DNA from: a bacterium
Lineage (GTDB): Bacteria; Zhuqueibacterota; Zhuqueibacteria; Zhuqueibacterales; Zhuqueibacteraceae
Direction of reading: 5' to 3'
DNA: 64,000 nt
Assembly: GCA_023150945.1 (NCBI GenBank)
Contig: JAKLJX010000006.1
Location: forward strand, 124,001-188,000
The notes beneath the pieces are model-generated. The model ran no database searches. It was not told the DNA's origin and saw only the letters and a list, made by a program, of their open reading frames with translations. Positions 8,320-17,128 of the stretch are shown piece after piece (the stretch's first letter is position 1; each line of letters opens with the position of its first letter). The translations under genes and the position numbers were made by a program.

Positions 8320-9633
8320 TTAGAAGGGATAATTGAGAATGCGATAGATGTTGAAGCCCAGGCGGAAATCGCCGTCGGCAAAATCGAGGTTGCCGCCGCT
8401 CAAATATTGATTGGTGGTATTGCCGCCGGAGTTGGTGACGAACAAGTGAAAGACGTGGCCGCCGGCTTTGATCTCGAGACCGGCGACGAACGTGTCGTTG
8501 AAAATCTGTTTGCCGCCATCGAAGCGGGTGCCGCCCACGGTGAGCGCGGTTTCATCGCCGGAGACAATCGGCACGATCTCCGAGAAAAGCGCGTATTTCT
8601 GATTGAACGCGAATTTGCCGCCGAGACCGATGGTGACCAGCGGATCTTCGCCATCCACCGTGACGTTGCCGTTGAGCAGAATGCCCGGCACCACCGCAGC
8701 GGAAACCCGCGAGCCGAACTGTTTGGTGATCGGCACTTGGCCGAAGATCGCAAAGCGCTCGCCGTCGGTGCGGCTGAGGTTGCCGGCCGCGGGATTGGCG
8801 GGATCCGGAATCCCCTTCAACGTGGCCCAATCAACGCCGGCATAGAGCGCGGCGGAGACCGGCATGGAGCCGTCGGTTTTCTCGCGCAGCAGGCGCCATT
8901 TGCCGCCGATCTCAAAGGTGGCATTCAATCCCGAGCGCGCCAGGTTGAGGGAGAAATCATTGGTGAGCGGAAACGCGAGCTGCGTCATCATGAAGGCGCC
9001 GCCATCGAGGCCAAACAGTTGATCGAAGCCCTGATCCACGGTGGCTTTGAAGCGATGGGCGATGCGATACATGAACGCGCCTTTTTCCACCGGCTCGGCA
9101 GTGGGCAAATTGGCGAGCGACCAGCCATAGAAGGCCTGTGCATATTCCCGTTGCGGCGCTTCGATTTTGATGTCGCTGGCGAGCGAATTGATCCAGGATT
9201 CGATGGTCTTGATCTCCTCGGCCGAAAGCGGCGCCGCGCCTTTGGGCATGCGTTCGCCCTTGATGCTGGCCGAACCGCGGAGCTTGCCCATCAGATAGCT
9301 GTTGCCGGCATCACCCGGCTTGACGCGCATGAATTTGGGCAGCCCCGAGCTTTTGACAGAGAGGAGGCTGGCCTTGAATCCCTGCTCGGTCAAGTCCAAG
9401 CCTTGCGGCGCGGCGGTGCCGGCGTGGCAGCCCGCAAACGCGCATTTGGCCTCGAAGATGTCGAGCACCCGGTCTTCCAGCTCATCCGGACGGTTGGGAT
9501 AGGCAAATGCCGGTTCAGCAGTGCGGCTGGCCGCGGCAGATTTGATCTCTCCAGCCTGCGTGGGGCGCGCGCCTCCCAGCGCGAGCATCACGCCCAGAGA
9601 ACATGCCAACCAGCGAGGGCGCAATTGCATCAT
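8320..9633 (-). CDS. CX4CH cytochrome-like domain fused to a DUF5777 beta-barrel
   Basis: 437 residues from the ATG at 9633, preceded by GGAGGAGG; the frame is open further upstream. After a signal peptide ending near ARPTQAG comes a haem-like domain with CAFAGCH (Cys64, Cys69, His70) and GERMPKGAAPLSAEEIKTIESWI. From about residue 155 the protein becomes a membrane-type beta-barrel of the DUF5777 kind (RFKATVDQGFDQLFGLDGG, LRLGFNIYRI-like strands), ending in Phe as outer-membrane barrels do. A periplasmic redox domain tethered to an outer-membrane barrel is the simplest reading. The CX4CH lipoprotein is next in the same unit. Confidence 0.8.
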   Translation of the reverse strand: MMQLRPRWLACSLGVMLALGGARPTQAGEIKSAAASRTAEPAFAYPNRPDELEDRVLDIFEAKCAFAGCHAGTAAPQGLDLTEQGFKASLLSVKSSGLPKFMRVKPGDAGNSYLMGKLRGSASIKGERMPKGAAPLSAEEIKTIESWINSLASDIKIEAPQREYAQAFYGWSLANLPTAEPVEKGAFMYRIAHRFKATVDQGFDQLFGLDGGAFMMTQLAFPLTNDFSLNLARSGLNATFEIGGKWRLLREKTDGSMPVSAALYAGVDWATLKGIPDPANPAAGNLSRTDGERFAIFGQVPITKQFGSRVSAAVVPGILLNGNVTVDGEDPLVTIGLGGKFAFNQKYALFSEIVPIVSGDETALTVGGTRFDGGKQIFNDTFVAGLEIKAGGHVFHLFVTNSGGNTTNQYLSGGNLDFADGDFRLGFNIYRILNYPF

Positions 9634-9754
9634 GACCTCCTCCAAGTTGAGTTCATAAGAGTATCGCAGCGGCAGGCCATGCGGGCGAAAACAGTGCTGC
9701 CTGGTCATGCCTGCGCGCTTTCAGGATTTGAACGATTTGGGCCGGGGCTCTCAC

Positions 9755-10120
9755 TTACTGCACGATGATAACGCCGGTCTTTTGCGGATGCACGGTGCAG
9801 TAGTAGGGGAATCGTCCGGCTTTGCGAAACGCCACCGCGTGCGTCTCATTGCCTTTCAGGGGCGGCGAGGGAGTGAAGTCGCTCGCCGGGTGCGTGGGCG
9901 TGCCGCTGGTGATGTCGTGAATGGCGTTGTCCTTGTTGGTCCATTCCACAGTGGTGCCGATGGGAACGGACAATTCGGACGGGTCGAAGCGCGTGGCCTG
10001 GATCCACACTTCGTTATCTCCGCGCGTCGGCTCAAAAGGATTCTGCTGACCGCAGCGCACCAGCAACAGGGCGAGGCCGGCAAGCACCAAGACAACCAGC
10101 AGCCGCTTACGAACAGGCAT
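9755..10120 (-). CDS. Cupredoxin (plastocyanin-like) envelope protein
   Basis: 121 residues. A hydrophobic N-terminus ends in LVRCGQQ; Cys23 may be lipidated, though Arg before it is unusual for a lipobox. The blue-copper fold is seen in VWIQATRFDPSELSVP, GTTVEWTNKD and YYCTVHP. The ligands His68, Cys108 and His111 are present, but the position normally holding the fourth ligand Met is Lys114 (HPQKTG). Copper might be bound by three ligands, or with a Gln as in stellacyanin. Its 5' end overlaps the 3' end of the glycosyltransferase gene by 14 nt; the DUF5777 gene follows. Confidence 0.85.
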   Translation of the reverse strand: MPVRKRLLVVLVLAGLALLLVRCGQQNPFEPTRGDNEVWIQATRFDPSELSVPIGTTVEWTNKDNAIHDITSGTPTHPASDFTPSPPLKGNETHAVAFRKAGRFPYYCTVHPQKTGVIIVQ

Positions 10121-12323
10121 GGCTTTCTTCCCTCACTTCAGGCGCAGCCGGCAGCCTGGCGAGCCAGGGCTGCAGCCGCGCTTCCATTTTTGCTTTGAGC
10201 CGGCCGCGATGATCGTTGGTGAACAGCATAATGCGGCCGGATTGCGCCGTGACCGCGCCGGCCGGTAGGTGTTGCGTGCGGCGCTGAATCCGGCGGTGAT
10301 AGAAAGTGAACACCAGACGCTCGATCCGATCGAATGGCCTGCACGCCAGCACGGCTTCCACGAGGCGCTGCCAGCGCGCCGGCCGGACTTCCGTGCCGGC
10401 GGCCGCCAGGGGATGTGCCAGCCGCCGGCTGGCGCTGGCCTGCGGCAGGAATGTCTGGTACCAAGCGTTGGCTGCCATAAACCGGCGAAACGTGCCGGCG
10501 CCGCTCAGCGGAAGCAAATAGGCGATTTGATGAGCGACAAAGAAATCCCGTTCCTCCCACGCAAGCCGGCGGTTGCCGATCAAACAATTTAGGCAAATGA
10601 CGCGGCGCTTGCCCAGCACCTTCATCAGCAGCGCCAGGCTGGCATAGACGGTCCACAAGCGCCGGCTGTCCACGATCAGAAACAAATCGAGATCATCCCC
10701 CGCTTGGCCGTTCTCAAAGGCGAGTGCGCCCGAAAGAGCAACCGAGCGCACGAACGGAAATCTCTTGATGAGAGCAAGAATGCCGCGCTGGCGCCGCAGC
10801 AAACGCCGGCTGAGCTCCCGCCGTTCCGCGCGAATCTCGGGCAGGCGGCGGCGGTCCGCGAGAAAGAAAAAGCCGCGGGACTCGGCAAGCAGGCCGTGCT
10901 GTTGCAGACCGCGCAGGGCCTCGGCGACTTCGGCGAGGGTGGCGCGCACGCCCAGCAGGCCTTCGTGAATCTCATCGAGCGCCAGAGGATAGTCAAACAA
11001 ATCCGCATATGCCAGGGTTCGCAGTACTGCCTCGGCAACCACCGGTGCCTTCTGTGGACTTGCCGTATGCGAAACCGTGCCATTGCGGCGGGCCTTTGCG
11101 GCGGCGCCATTTGCAGGAGGCAGAATGCGAACAGGATTTTCGCGGCGCAGACTTTCGTAAAACGCCACCAACTGCTCGGCCGTATTGCGCCAGGTGAATC
11201 GGCGGGCATGCGTGCGGCCATGGTTGCGCAGTTCCTGGCGCAGTTCCTGATGATCAACCAGCTCCGCCATCCGGGCGGCCCAGGCTCCTGGATCATTGGC
11301 GCAGAGCGTGGCGCTGTGGCCCGCCAGCTCCCGCATTGCGGAGTTGTCAGCGGCCAGGGCAACGGCGCCACCGGCCATCGCCTCCAGCAGCGGGAAACCG
11401 AAGCCTTCATAGTGCGAGGGCAGCACGACCAACTCGGCAGCCTGATAGAGCGCAGGCAAATCTGCCTCGGCCACATAACCCAGCAACCGCACGCGGCCGC
11501 GCAGCCGGCAGGCGGCCAATGCCTGCTCGACTTCAGGCGAGCCATTGCCGCGCTGACCGGCGAGCAGGAGTACATGATCGCGCCGGCCGTCCTGACAAAA
11601 AGTGCGAAAGGCCGCGAGCAGCATGCCGAGGTTTTTGCGCTTTTCGCACGTTCCCACAAAGAGAAAATAGGGCGCGCCACCGGCGTAATGGCGGCGGATA
11701 CTCAGTTTGTGCTCCTCCGAAGCCAGGGCAAAGAATTCATGGTGAATGCCCGAGGCAATGGCAGTTACCGCGCCGTTGCGGGAGGGCAGTGACCGTCGGT
11801 GGGCAAGACTGCGGTAGTCCCGCGCGGTGGCCTCTGAAACGGCAATGATACGATCGGCGGCATGGGCCGCATGGGTGAGCACGCGCTGAAAATAGAGACG
11901 CTTGCCGGTGGGATAGAATTCCGGATGCAGGAACACGCCCATGTCGTGAAAAGTCGAAACCAGGCGAATGCCCGGCTGCGGGCGGGGCAGCGCATAGTGA
12001 GTGCCATGCCAGACCTCCAAACGGCGGCGGCGGGCAGAAACGCCCGCGCCGAGATGCTGCCAAAGCAGACGCAGCGGGCGGGGATAATTGGGGAGTTCCA
12101 CCCGGCGCATGTTGGCCGGCAGGTTCGCAAACTGCGGCGCATCGTGGGCTTTCACAAATATGTAATACTCATGATCGTGATCAAGGCTGGCCAGCCCTCT
12201 AATGAGGCCGAGTACGTACCGTCCCGCTCCAGCCAGCGAAGGCGGCAGACAGGTCGCGTCAATTCCTATGCGCAATGTAAACTCGCGGTTTGAGCTTGAA
12301 AATGGCGAGTCACCGCCGATCAC
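10107..12323 (-). CDS. GT4 glycosyltransferase fused to a nucleotidyltransferase-like domain
   Basis: 738 residues, GTG start; a TTG just before LRIGIDATCLPP is an alternative. Residues about 18-395 are a GT-B fold, family 4, enzyme: GAGRYVLGLI, HDMGVF, FLFVGTCEKRKNLGMLL, and LVVLPSHYEGFGFPLLEAMA with the EX7E motif. After a linker, about 425-500 is a winged-helix-like segment (LAYADLFDYPLALDEI). About 520-640 is a polymerase-beta-type nucleotidyltransferase core, SGALAFENGQAGDDLDLFLI, where DLD would bind metal. The second half resembles proteins I know as separate genes. It sits between the ICMT-like gene and the cupredoxin, in an operon headed by the type III PKS. Confidence 0.85.
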   Translation of the reverse strand: MIGGDSPFSSSNREFTLRIGIDATCLPPSLAGAGRYVLGLIRGLASLDHDHEYYIFVKAHDAPQFANLPANMRRVELPNYPRPLRLLWQHLGAGVSARRRRLEVWHGTHYALPRPQPGIRLVSTFHDMGVFLHPEFYPTGKRLYFQRVLTHAAHAADRIIAVSEATARDYRSLAHRRSLPSRNGAVTAIASGIHHEFFALASEEHKLSIRRHYAGGAPYFLFVGTCEKRKNLGMLLAAFRTFCQDGRRDHVLLLAGQRGNGSPEVEQALAACRLRGRVRLLGYVAEADLPALYQAAELVVLPSHYEGFGFPLLEAMAGGAVALAADNSAMRELAGHSATLCANDPGAWAARMAELVDHQELRQELRNHGRTHARRFTWRNTAEQLVAFYESLRRENPVRILPPANGAAAKARRNGTVSHTASPQKAPVVAEAVLRTLAYADLFDYPLALDEIHEGLLGVRATLAEVAEALRGLQQHGLLAESRGFFFLADRRRLPEIRAERRELSRRLLRRQRGILALIKRFPFVRSVALSGALAFENGQAGDDLDLFLIVDSRRLWTVYASLALLMKVLGKRRVICLNCLIGNRRLAWEERDFFVAHQIAYLLPLSGAGTFRRFMAANAWYQTFLPQASASRRLAHPLAAAGTEVRPARWQRLVEAVLACRPFDRIERLVFTFYHRRIQRRTQHLPAGAVTAQSGRIMLFTNDHRGRLKAKMEARLQPWLARLPAAPEVREESHACS

Positions 12324-12346
12324 GGCGCAAAGCGACTCAGGTCAGG

Positions 12347-12907
12347 TTATCCCTCGCGCACAAAAGCCCCGGCCTCGTTTTCGCTGCCATGCAAAGCACA
12401 CGCCAACGCCTCGTTTTCTGCGGTGATACGCACCCGCAGCAGGGCGAGGTTAATCAATGAGACAGCGATCAAAGTCCACCAAGCCTGAAAAAGCAATGGG
12501 ATGAGGAAGATCTCCGCAATGACCACACCATAATTGGGATGCTTGCACCAGCGGTAGGGCCCGCGCTTGATCAAGGGCGCACCGGGAATCACCAGAATCT
12601 TCGTGTTCCAAAAGCGCCCGAGAGCCGTCAAGCACCAATACCGCAGCGCTTGCGCAGCCAGGATCAAAACCAGAATCACCGGCCAGTAAAGATGCAACTG
12701 CGGCCCGCGCAGGAATCCCTCCGCGGCCAGCCCCAGCAGAAAGGCGGTATGCAGGGCAACAATATAACGATAATGGCCGGCGCCGAATTCCAGTGCTCCC
12801 TGCCGGCGCAGCCACTGCTCGTTGCGTTTGGCCTGCCGCAGCTCAAGCAGCCGCTGTGCGACCAGCAGAATCAGCGCCGCTAGCAAAATGGCCTGCGGCC
12901 CGCTCAT
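12347..12907 (-). CDS. ICMT-family membrane methyltransferase (YpbQ-like)
   Basis: 186 residues from the ATG at 12907, which overlaps the PKS stop codon (ATGA); upstream codons in the same frame are shadow of the PKS gene. Four or five hydrophobic segments are seen. The family signature is GRFWNTKILVIPGAPLIKRG followed by PYRWCKHPNYGVVIAEI, the SAM-binding C-terminal core of isoprenylcysteine carboxyl methyltransferases. Homologs coupled to bacterial type III PKS genes (as in Bacillus bcsA-bcsB) methylate the alkylpyrone or alkylresorcinol product. The translational overlap strongly suggests that role here. Confidence 0.88.
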   Translation of the reverse strand: MSGPQAILLAALILLVAQRLLELRQAKRNEQWLRRQGALEFGAGHYRYIVALHTAFLLGLAAEGFLRGPQLHLYWPVILVLILAAQALRYWCLTALGRFWNTKILVIPGAPLIKRGPYRWCKHPNYGVVIAEIFLIPLLFQAWWTLIAVSLINLALLRVRITAENEALACALHGSENEAGAFVREG

Positions 12908-14037
12908 TGGCACTGGCCCAGGATCATTTCGGAGGAGAAGCCCGGCCCGAGCGTGGTCGCCAGAATGTGACTTCCACTTTTGTAATCGGCTGATTTCAAG
13001 TACTCGTGCCAGACGAAAAGCACGGTCGCGCTCGACATGTTGCCATAGTCGCGCAAGATTTGCCACATGTACTTCGTCTTGTGGGGCGGAATATCGAGTG
13101 CTTCGGTGTAAGCAGCGATCACTTTGGCGCCGCCGGGATGCGAAAGGAAATCCGAAATGTCATCCAGCGTCATGCCTTGCGCCGCAAGAAATTGCTGAAT
13201 GGCGGGCCGGGCCGATTCCCGCACGATGGTGGGAATATCCTTGGAGAACAGCACCTTCAGGCCGTGGTCATTCATTTCCCAACCCATCACTTCCAGCGAA
13301 TCGCGCCAAGTAATGGCGTCGGAGGCCAAGATTCTGACGCAGCGCGGATTGTCCAGCGGGCAGGCATCACCAACCAGAAGCGCGGCAGCCGCGCCGTCGC
13401 CGAACAGCGAGGTCGCCACAAAGTTGCTTTTCGAAAAATCCCGGCGGATGAAAGTCAAGCTGCACAATTCCAGCGCGATGACCACCGCGCGTTTGTCCGG
13501 ATAGGCTCTCAGCCAGTCAGCCGCGCGGGACAAACCCGCCACGCCGCCGGCGCAGCCCAGGCCCCAGAGTGGAGAACGCCGGACCGACGGCCGCAAAGAC
13601 AGGGTATTCACAAGATGGGCATCAATACTCGGAGTGGCAATGCCGGTGGTGGAAACGAAGAAGAGATGATCAATCTCCTGCGGCGTGAGCTGATGCTGCG
13701 CACACAGCCGGCGCACGGCTGCGCTCGCCAGCGCCACCGCTTGCTCGGTGTACAAACGATTCTTCTCACTGAAGGAATGCTCCTGGCCATACCATTCCGC
13801 CGGCATGCAGAAATGCCGCTGGTCGATTTCGGCGTGTTTGAAGATGGGCAGCAGGCGGGCAACGTTGATCGCAGATCCGCCGAAAAGCTGCCGGGCAAAA
13901 TCGCCGGCAACTTCCTGGCGGTAGACAAATGGCGGCACAATGGTCTCGATACCAACAAGCGCTGGCAATTCGCCGTCACTCCCGATGGTTGCAGGAACTG
14001 AACAGACCCCTGCCTGAAACAAGGCAGGAGTTGGCAT
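12904..14037 (-). CDS. Type III polyketide synthase (chalcone/alkylpyrone synthase family)
   Basis: 377 residues. The Cys-His-Asn triad is present: GLGCAGGVAG (Cys162), LSHPGGAK (His300) and YGNMSSATV (Asn333). FGDGAAAALLVG is the conserved thiolase-fold strand, and a C-terminal TTLGPGFSSEMILGQ ends the protein. Enzymes of this kind extend fatty acyl-CoA with malonyl-CoA to alkylpyrones or alkylresorcinols. It overlaps the ICMT-like gene by the ATGA junction, so a methylated phenolic or pyrone lipid is the likely product. The first ~25 residues are poorly conserved and the true start may be further in. Confidence 0.93.
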   Translation of the reverse strand: MPTPALFQAGVCSVPATIGSDGELPALVGIETIVPPFVYRQEVAGDFARQLFGGSAINVARLLPIFKHAEIDQRHFCMPAEWYGQEHSFSEKNRLYTEQAVALASAAVRRLCAQHQLTPQEIDHLFFVSTTGIATPSIDAHLVNTLSLRPSVRRSPLWGLGCAGGVAGLSRAADWLRAYPDKRAVVIALELCSLTFIRRDFSKSNFVATSLFGDGAAAALLVGDACPLDNPRCVRILASDAITWRDSLEVMGWEMNDHGLKVLFSKDIPTIVRESARPAIQQFLAAQGMTLDDISDFLSHPGGAKVIAAYTEALDIPPHKTKYMWQILRDYGNMSSATVLFVWHEYLKSADYKSGSHILATTLGPGFSSEMILGQCQ

Positions 14038-14348
14038 GGGAAAAGCGGCGGGAATATCTCCACTAAACCAGCCAAATGCAAGGCTTTTTTCCGCAGCGGC
14101 GGCAATAGCCTCCGGTCACCGCCGGCAGAAAATGATGCAGGCAATGCCGGGCTGTCGCGTCTAATGCGCCGCGCGATGAATGCCTCATTCGCTTTCCGGC
14201 ATGGTGATTTTCGTGTGGCCTCTTTTGCCGGTATTTCGGTATATTGCCGAAATTTCAGCATGTCTGATCACCCAGCAGTGACTTGAGAGGTCTCAATGCA
14301 ATGCCAAGTGATTCACGAGATTCCCTCGCTTGACACCAGAGGCATTCT
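14038..14348. other. Divergent intergenic region between PKS and GT-C genes
   Basis: 311 bp without a convincing gene. It must hold the promoters for the minus-strand PKS operon and the plus-strand glycosyltransferase. The only clear structure is the dyad at 14233-14253. Confidence 0.6.
14233..14253. promoter_or_regulatory. Operator-like palindrome
   Basis: ATTTCGG-TATATTG-CCGAAAT: perfect 7-nt arms around a 7-nt AT-rich centre, which itself contains a TATATT -10-like box on the plus strand. The spacing suits a dimeric repressor. It lies 196 bp from the PKS start and 96 bp from the GT-C start. Confidence 0.4.
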
Positions 14349-15929
14349 ATGATTATTCGCAATCGCGCAGTCGCCGGTGTAGCATTCATTGTTGCCGGCA
14401 TCGCGACTGCTGTCATCTATGCCGTGCTCGGCGGATGGTACATGCCGGATGCCCTCAGTCAGGCGCAATCCCGGGTTCCCTGGTTTCTGGCGCTCTCGGC
14501 TGTGCAGTTTTTGCTGTTGCTGGCGGCCGCTTGGGCGTTGCGCTGCCACGTCCGCGATAGCGCTCTTTCCAGCAGAATGAAAGGGCTGATCCTGGGATTT
14601 GCCGTGGTATTCCGGCTTTGCCTGCTGCTGCAAACCCCGTGGCTCTCCAACGACATTTATCGCTATGTTTGGGATGGCCGGCTGGTAACGCACGGCGTGA
14701 ATCCCTACACCCTGCCGCCTGCCGCAGCCGAGCTGGCAAGCTTGCGCGATGATTCGGTGTACGGCCGGATGAGCCATACGGAGGTTCACACCGTTTATCC
14801 GCCGTTGCTGCAATATCTCTTCGCGGCCGGTGTGGCGCTGGCTGAGGCATTTGATGTCGACCCGGTGATTTGTCTCAAGGCCGTGCTGCTTTTGTTTGAT
14901 CTCCTGCTGGCCGGCATGCTGCTGCATCTACTGCCGGGTTTTGGCTTGGCAGGCGGCGCGGCTTTGCTCTATGCCTGGCACCCTATGCCGATTATCGAAA
15001 TCGCCGGCAGCGGCCACAGCGACGTCGTGGGCGTGCTTTGCCTGCTGATTGCGATCCATGCGACGCGGCGAAACCATCATGCCTCGGCCGCACTCTTTCT
15101 GGCCCTGGCATTTCTGGTGAAATTTCTCGCGCTGTTGCTGCTGCCGTTCTGGGTGGTCGCGGCTTGGCGTACCGCCGGACGGCGCGCCGCGGCCCTGAGC
15201 CTGGCTGTCTTTGCAGTAACAATTTTGCTGAGCTATGCGCCGTTTGTGCAGGCCGGCTCACAGCTTTTGGCAGGATTGCTGGTTTACTCCGCGAAGTGGC
15301 GATTCAATGACAGCGTCTTTGCGATGCTCTTCAACACCGTGCACACGCTGTTGCCGGACCGCCTGGTCACACTGCTGATGGTGCCGGCGCATTGGGAGGC
15401 CACCGAAGCGGTTCTGCGGACGCGGCGCATCGACCTGGCTTTGCATCTCGCCAAAGCAGGCGTGGCTGTTCTCTTTCTGCTGTTCTATGCGCAGATTGGG
15501 CGGCGCTTCTGGCTGGCACAAAAAGGCGAGGGGGCAGGCCTCCTGCCGCAGATTGCCCTGGCGGTCTTGGCATCGTTCTTACTGCTTTCGCCGACTTTGC
15601 AGCCGTGGTATTTGCTCTGGCTGTTGCCGCTGCTTTGCCTGAGCCAGAGGGGGCCAGATGGCGATGCGCAACAAACTTCGCGGCCGGCCTTGTTTCCCGC
15701 GCTGATTTCCAAGCCGGGACTCAACGGCTTGTGGCTGTTGACGGCCACCGTCTTTCTGTCCTATTGGATTCTGCACGACTATCAAAGCAGCGGTGTGTGG
15801 CAGGAAGCTGCATGGTGGAAGTGGCTGGAATTCAGTCCGCCATTTGTGTTGCTGCTTTGGGGAATTGCGGCACAGAGGGCAGGCAGGGACGAAATGAAAA
15901 TGCCCCCGGATGATTCCAGAGGCATTTGA
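14349..15929 (+). CDS. Polyprenol-phosphate-dependent GT-C mannosyltransferase-like protein
   Basis: 526 residues with about 11-13 hydrophobic segments. The catalytic-loop signature of the MptA/MptB/GT87 group is clear: SNDIYRYVWDGRLVTHGVNPY region at about 100-120 (Asp in the first periplasmic loop, then WDG and G.NPY). A second conserved spot is LQPWYLLWLLPLL near the end. These proteins take a sugar, often mannose, from a polyprenyl phosphate and add it outside the membrane. It is divergent from the PKS operon and convergent with rpoD, and may decorate a lipid made by the former. Confidence 0.8.
   Translation: MIIRNRAVAGVAFIVAGIATAVIYAVLGGWYMPDALSQAQSRVPWFLALSAVQFLLLLAAAWALRCHVRDSALSSRMKGLILGFAVVFRLCLLLQTPWLSNDIYRYVWDGRLVTHGVNPYTLPPAAAELASLRDDSVYGRMSHTEVHTVYPPLLQYLFAAGVALAEAFDVDPVICLKAVLLLFDLLLAGMLLHLLPGFGLAGGAALLYAWHPMPIIEIAGSGHSDVVGVLCLLIAIHATRRNHHASAALFLALAFLVKFLALLLLPFWVVAAWRTAGRRAAALSLAVFAVTILLSYAPFVQAGSQLLAGLLVYSAKWRFNDSVFAMLFNTVHTLLPDRLVTLLMVPAHWEATEAVLRTRRIDLALHLAKAGVAVLFLLFYAQIGRRFWLAQKGEGAGLLPQIALAVLASFLLLSPTLQPWYLLWLLPLLCLSQRGPDGDAQQTSRPALFPALISKPGLNGLWLLTATVFLSYWILHDYQSSGVWQEAAWWKWLEFSPPFVLLLWGIAAQRAGRDEMKMPPDDSRGI
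15898..15927. terminator. Terminator-like hairpin between GT-C gene and rpoD
   Basis: AAATGCC ... GGCATTT with a 16-nt loop, at the end of the GT-C coding region and 29 bp before the rpoD stop on the other strand. A T-rich run follows on the plus strand. It could serve both convergent genes. The stem is short, so confidence is modest. Confidence 0.4.
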
Positions 15930-15955
15930 TTGTCAGGCTTGTGTGGAAGGACGCA

Positions 15956-16813
15956 TCAACCCAGATACTTGCGCAAGGGTTCCAGGCGGGAGCGATGCCG
16001 CAGCCGGCGCAGGGCTTTTTCTTTGATCTGGCGCACACGTTCGCGCGTCAGCTTGAAGTGTTCGCCGATTTCTTCCAGGGTCAATGGCCGGTCGCCATCC
16101 AAACCGAAGTAGAGCCGGATGATCTCGGCTTCGCGCGGCTTGAGCGTCGACAAGACCTTGTCGATTTCCACCTGCAGCGATTCCTGCATCAACCCGTCAT
16201 CCGGCGGGGCATAGCGATCGCTCTCGATGACATCGAGCAGGCTGTTGCCTTCTTCTTCCTTGAACGGCTCATCGAGCGAAAGATGGCGCGCCGAGGTCTT
16301 CAGCACGTCCGCCACTTCATAAGCGGTCAACTCCATCTTGTCGGCGATTTCTTCCATGCTGGGCTCGCGGCCAAAGCGCTTCTCAAGCTCTTCCAGCGCG
16401 CGGCCGACTTTGTTGATGGCGCCGACGCGGTTGAGCGGCAGACGCACAACCCGGCTTTGCTCGGCGAGTGCCTGCAGGATCGACTGGCGAATCCACCACA
16501 CCGCATAGGAAATGAATTTGAAGCCCCGGGTCTCATCGAAGCGCTGCGCTGCTTTGATCAAGCCCAGGTTGCCCTCGCTGATCAGATCCTGCAAGGGCAA
16601 TCCCTGGCCCTGATATTCTTTGGCAACGCTGATGACGAAGCGGAGGTTGGCTTTCACCAATTTGTCCAGGGCTTTGCCATTGCTTTTGCGGATCTGTCGG
16701 GCCAGTTCCACTTCCTCTTCGGGGGCCAGTGGGGAATATCCACCAATCTCTTCGAGATATTTCTCAATCGACTGTTTGGTCCGGCTTTCGGTTACTTTGC
16801 GTTTCTTGGCCAT
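15956..16813 (-). CDS. rpoD: Primary RNA polymerase sigma factor (short form)
   Basis: 285 residues. Region 1.2 is [14 protein letters not shown]; region 2 has [35 protein letters not shown] and [13 protein letters not shown]; region 3 follows; region 4.2 is [20 protein letters not shown]. There is no region 1.1, as in the short primary sigma factors of Bacteroidetes and relatives. It directs housekeeping transcription; the near-consensus TTGACA/TATATT boxes in this window fit it. It lies downstream of rpsU on the same strand, recalling the rpsU-dnaG-rpoD operon of proteobacteria but without dnaG. Confidence 0.93.
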   Translation of the reverse strand: MAKKRKVTESRTKQSIEKYLEEIGGYSPLAPEEEVELARQIRKSNGKALDKLVKANLRFVISVAKEYQGQGLPLQDLISEGNLGLIKAAQRFDETRGFKFISYAVWWIRQSILQALAEQSRVVRLPLNRVGAINKVGRALEELEKRFGREPSMEEIADKMELTAYEVADVLKTSARHLSLDEPFKEEEGNSLLDVIESDRYAPPDDGLMQESLQVEIDKVLSTLKPREAEIIRLYFGLDGDRPLTLEEIGEHFKLTRERVRQIKEKALRRLRHRSRLEPLRKYLG

Positions 16814-16939
16814 GTGTTCATCCGATTCTGATCATGCCTCCATGATCAAACAAATAGTGTGCCTAAACTTATGAGACTGCTAGTACAAACTCGTGCGTTC
16901 ATGTGCGGACGACAAGCCTGCAGCAATCCTGCCAACCTC

Positions 16940-17128
16940 TCAACGCAACCGCAGCCGGTTTGCTCTGCGAATGGCATTTTCCCGGCGCATGCGCTTGCGC
17001 TGGCTGGGCTTGAGATAGTAGGTCGACTTTCTGAAATCTCGCAACACACCGGCGCGATCACATTTGCGCTTAAAACGAACGATCGCGCGATCAAGCGATT
17101 CCTGCGCGCCAACAGTAACTCGAACCAT
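16940..17128 (-). CDS. rpsU: 30S ribosomal protein S21
   Basis: 62 residues, full length for the family. It starts MVRVTVGAQESLDRAI and has RFKRKCDRAGVLRDFRKS, YYLKPSQRKRMRREN and an Arg-rich tail. S21 helps the small subunit initiate on natural mRNAs. The ATG at 17128 follows AAAGAGAAAGGGG. rpoD begins 126 nt downstream. Confidence 0.95.
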   Translation of the reverse strand: MVRVTVGAQESLDRAIVRFKRKCDRAGVLRDFRKSTYYLKPSQRKRMRRENAIRRANRLRLR

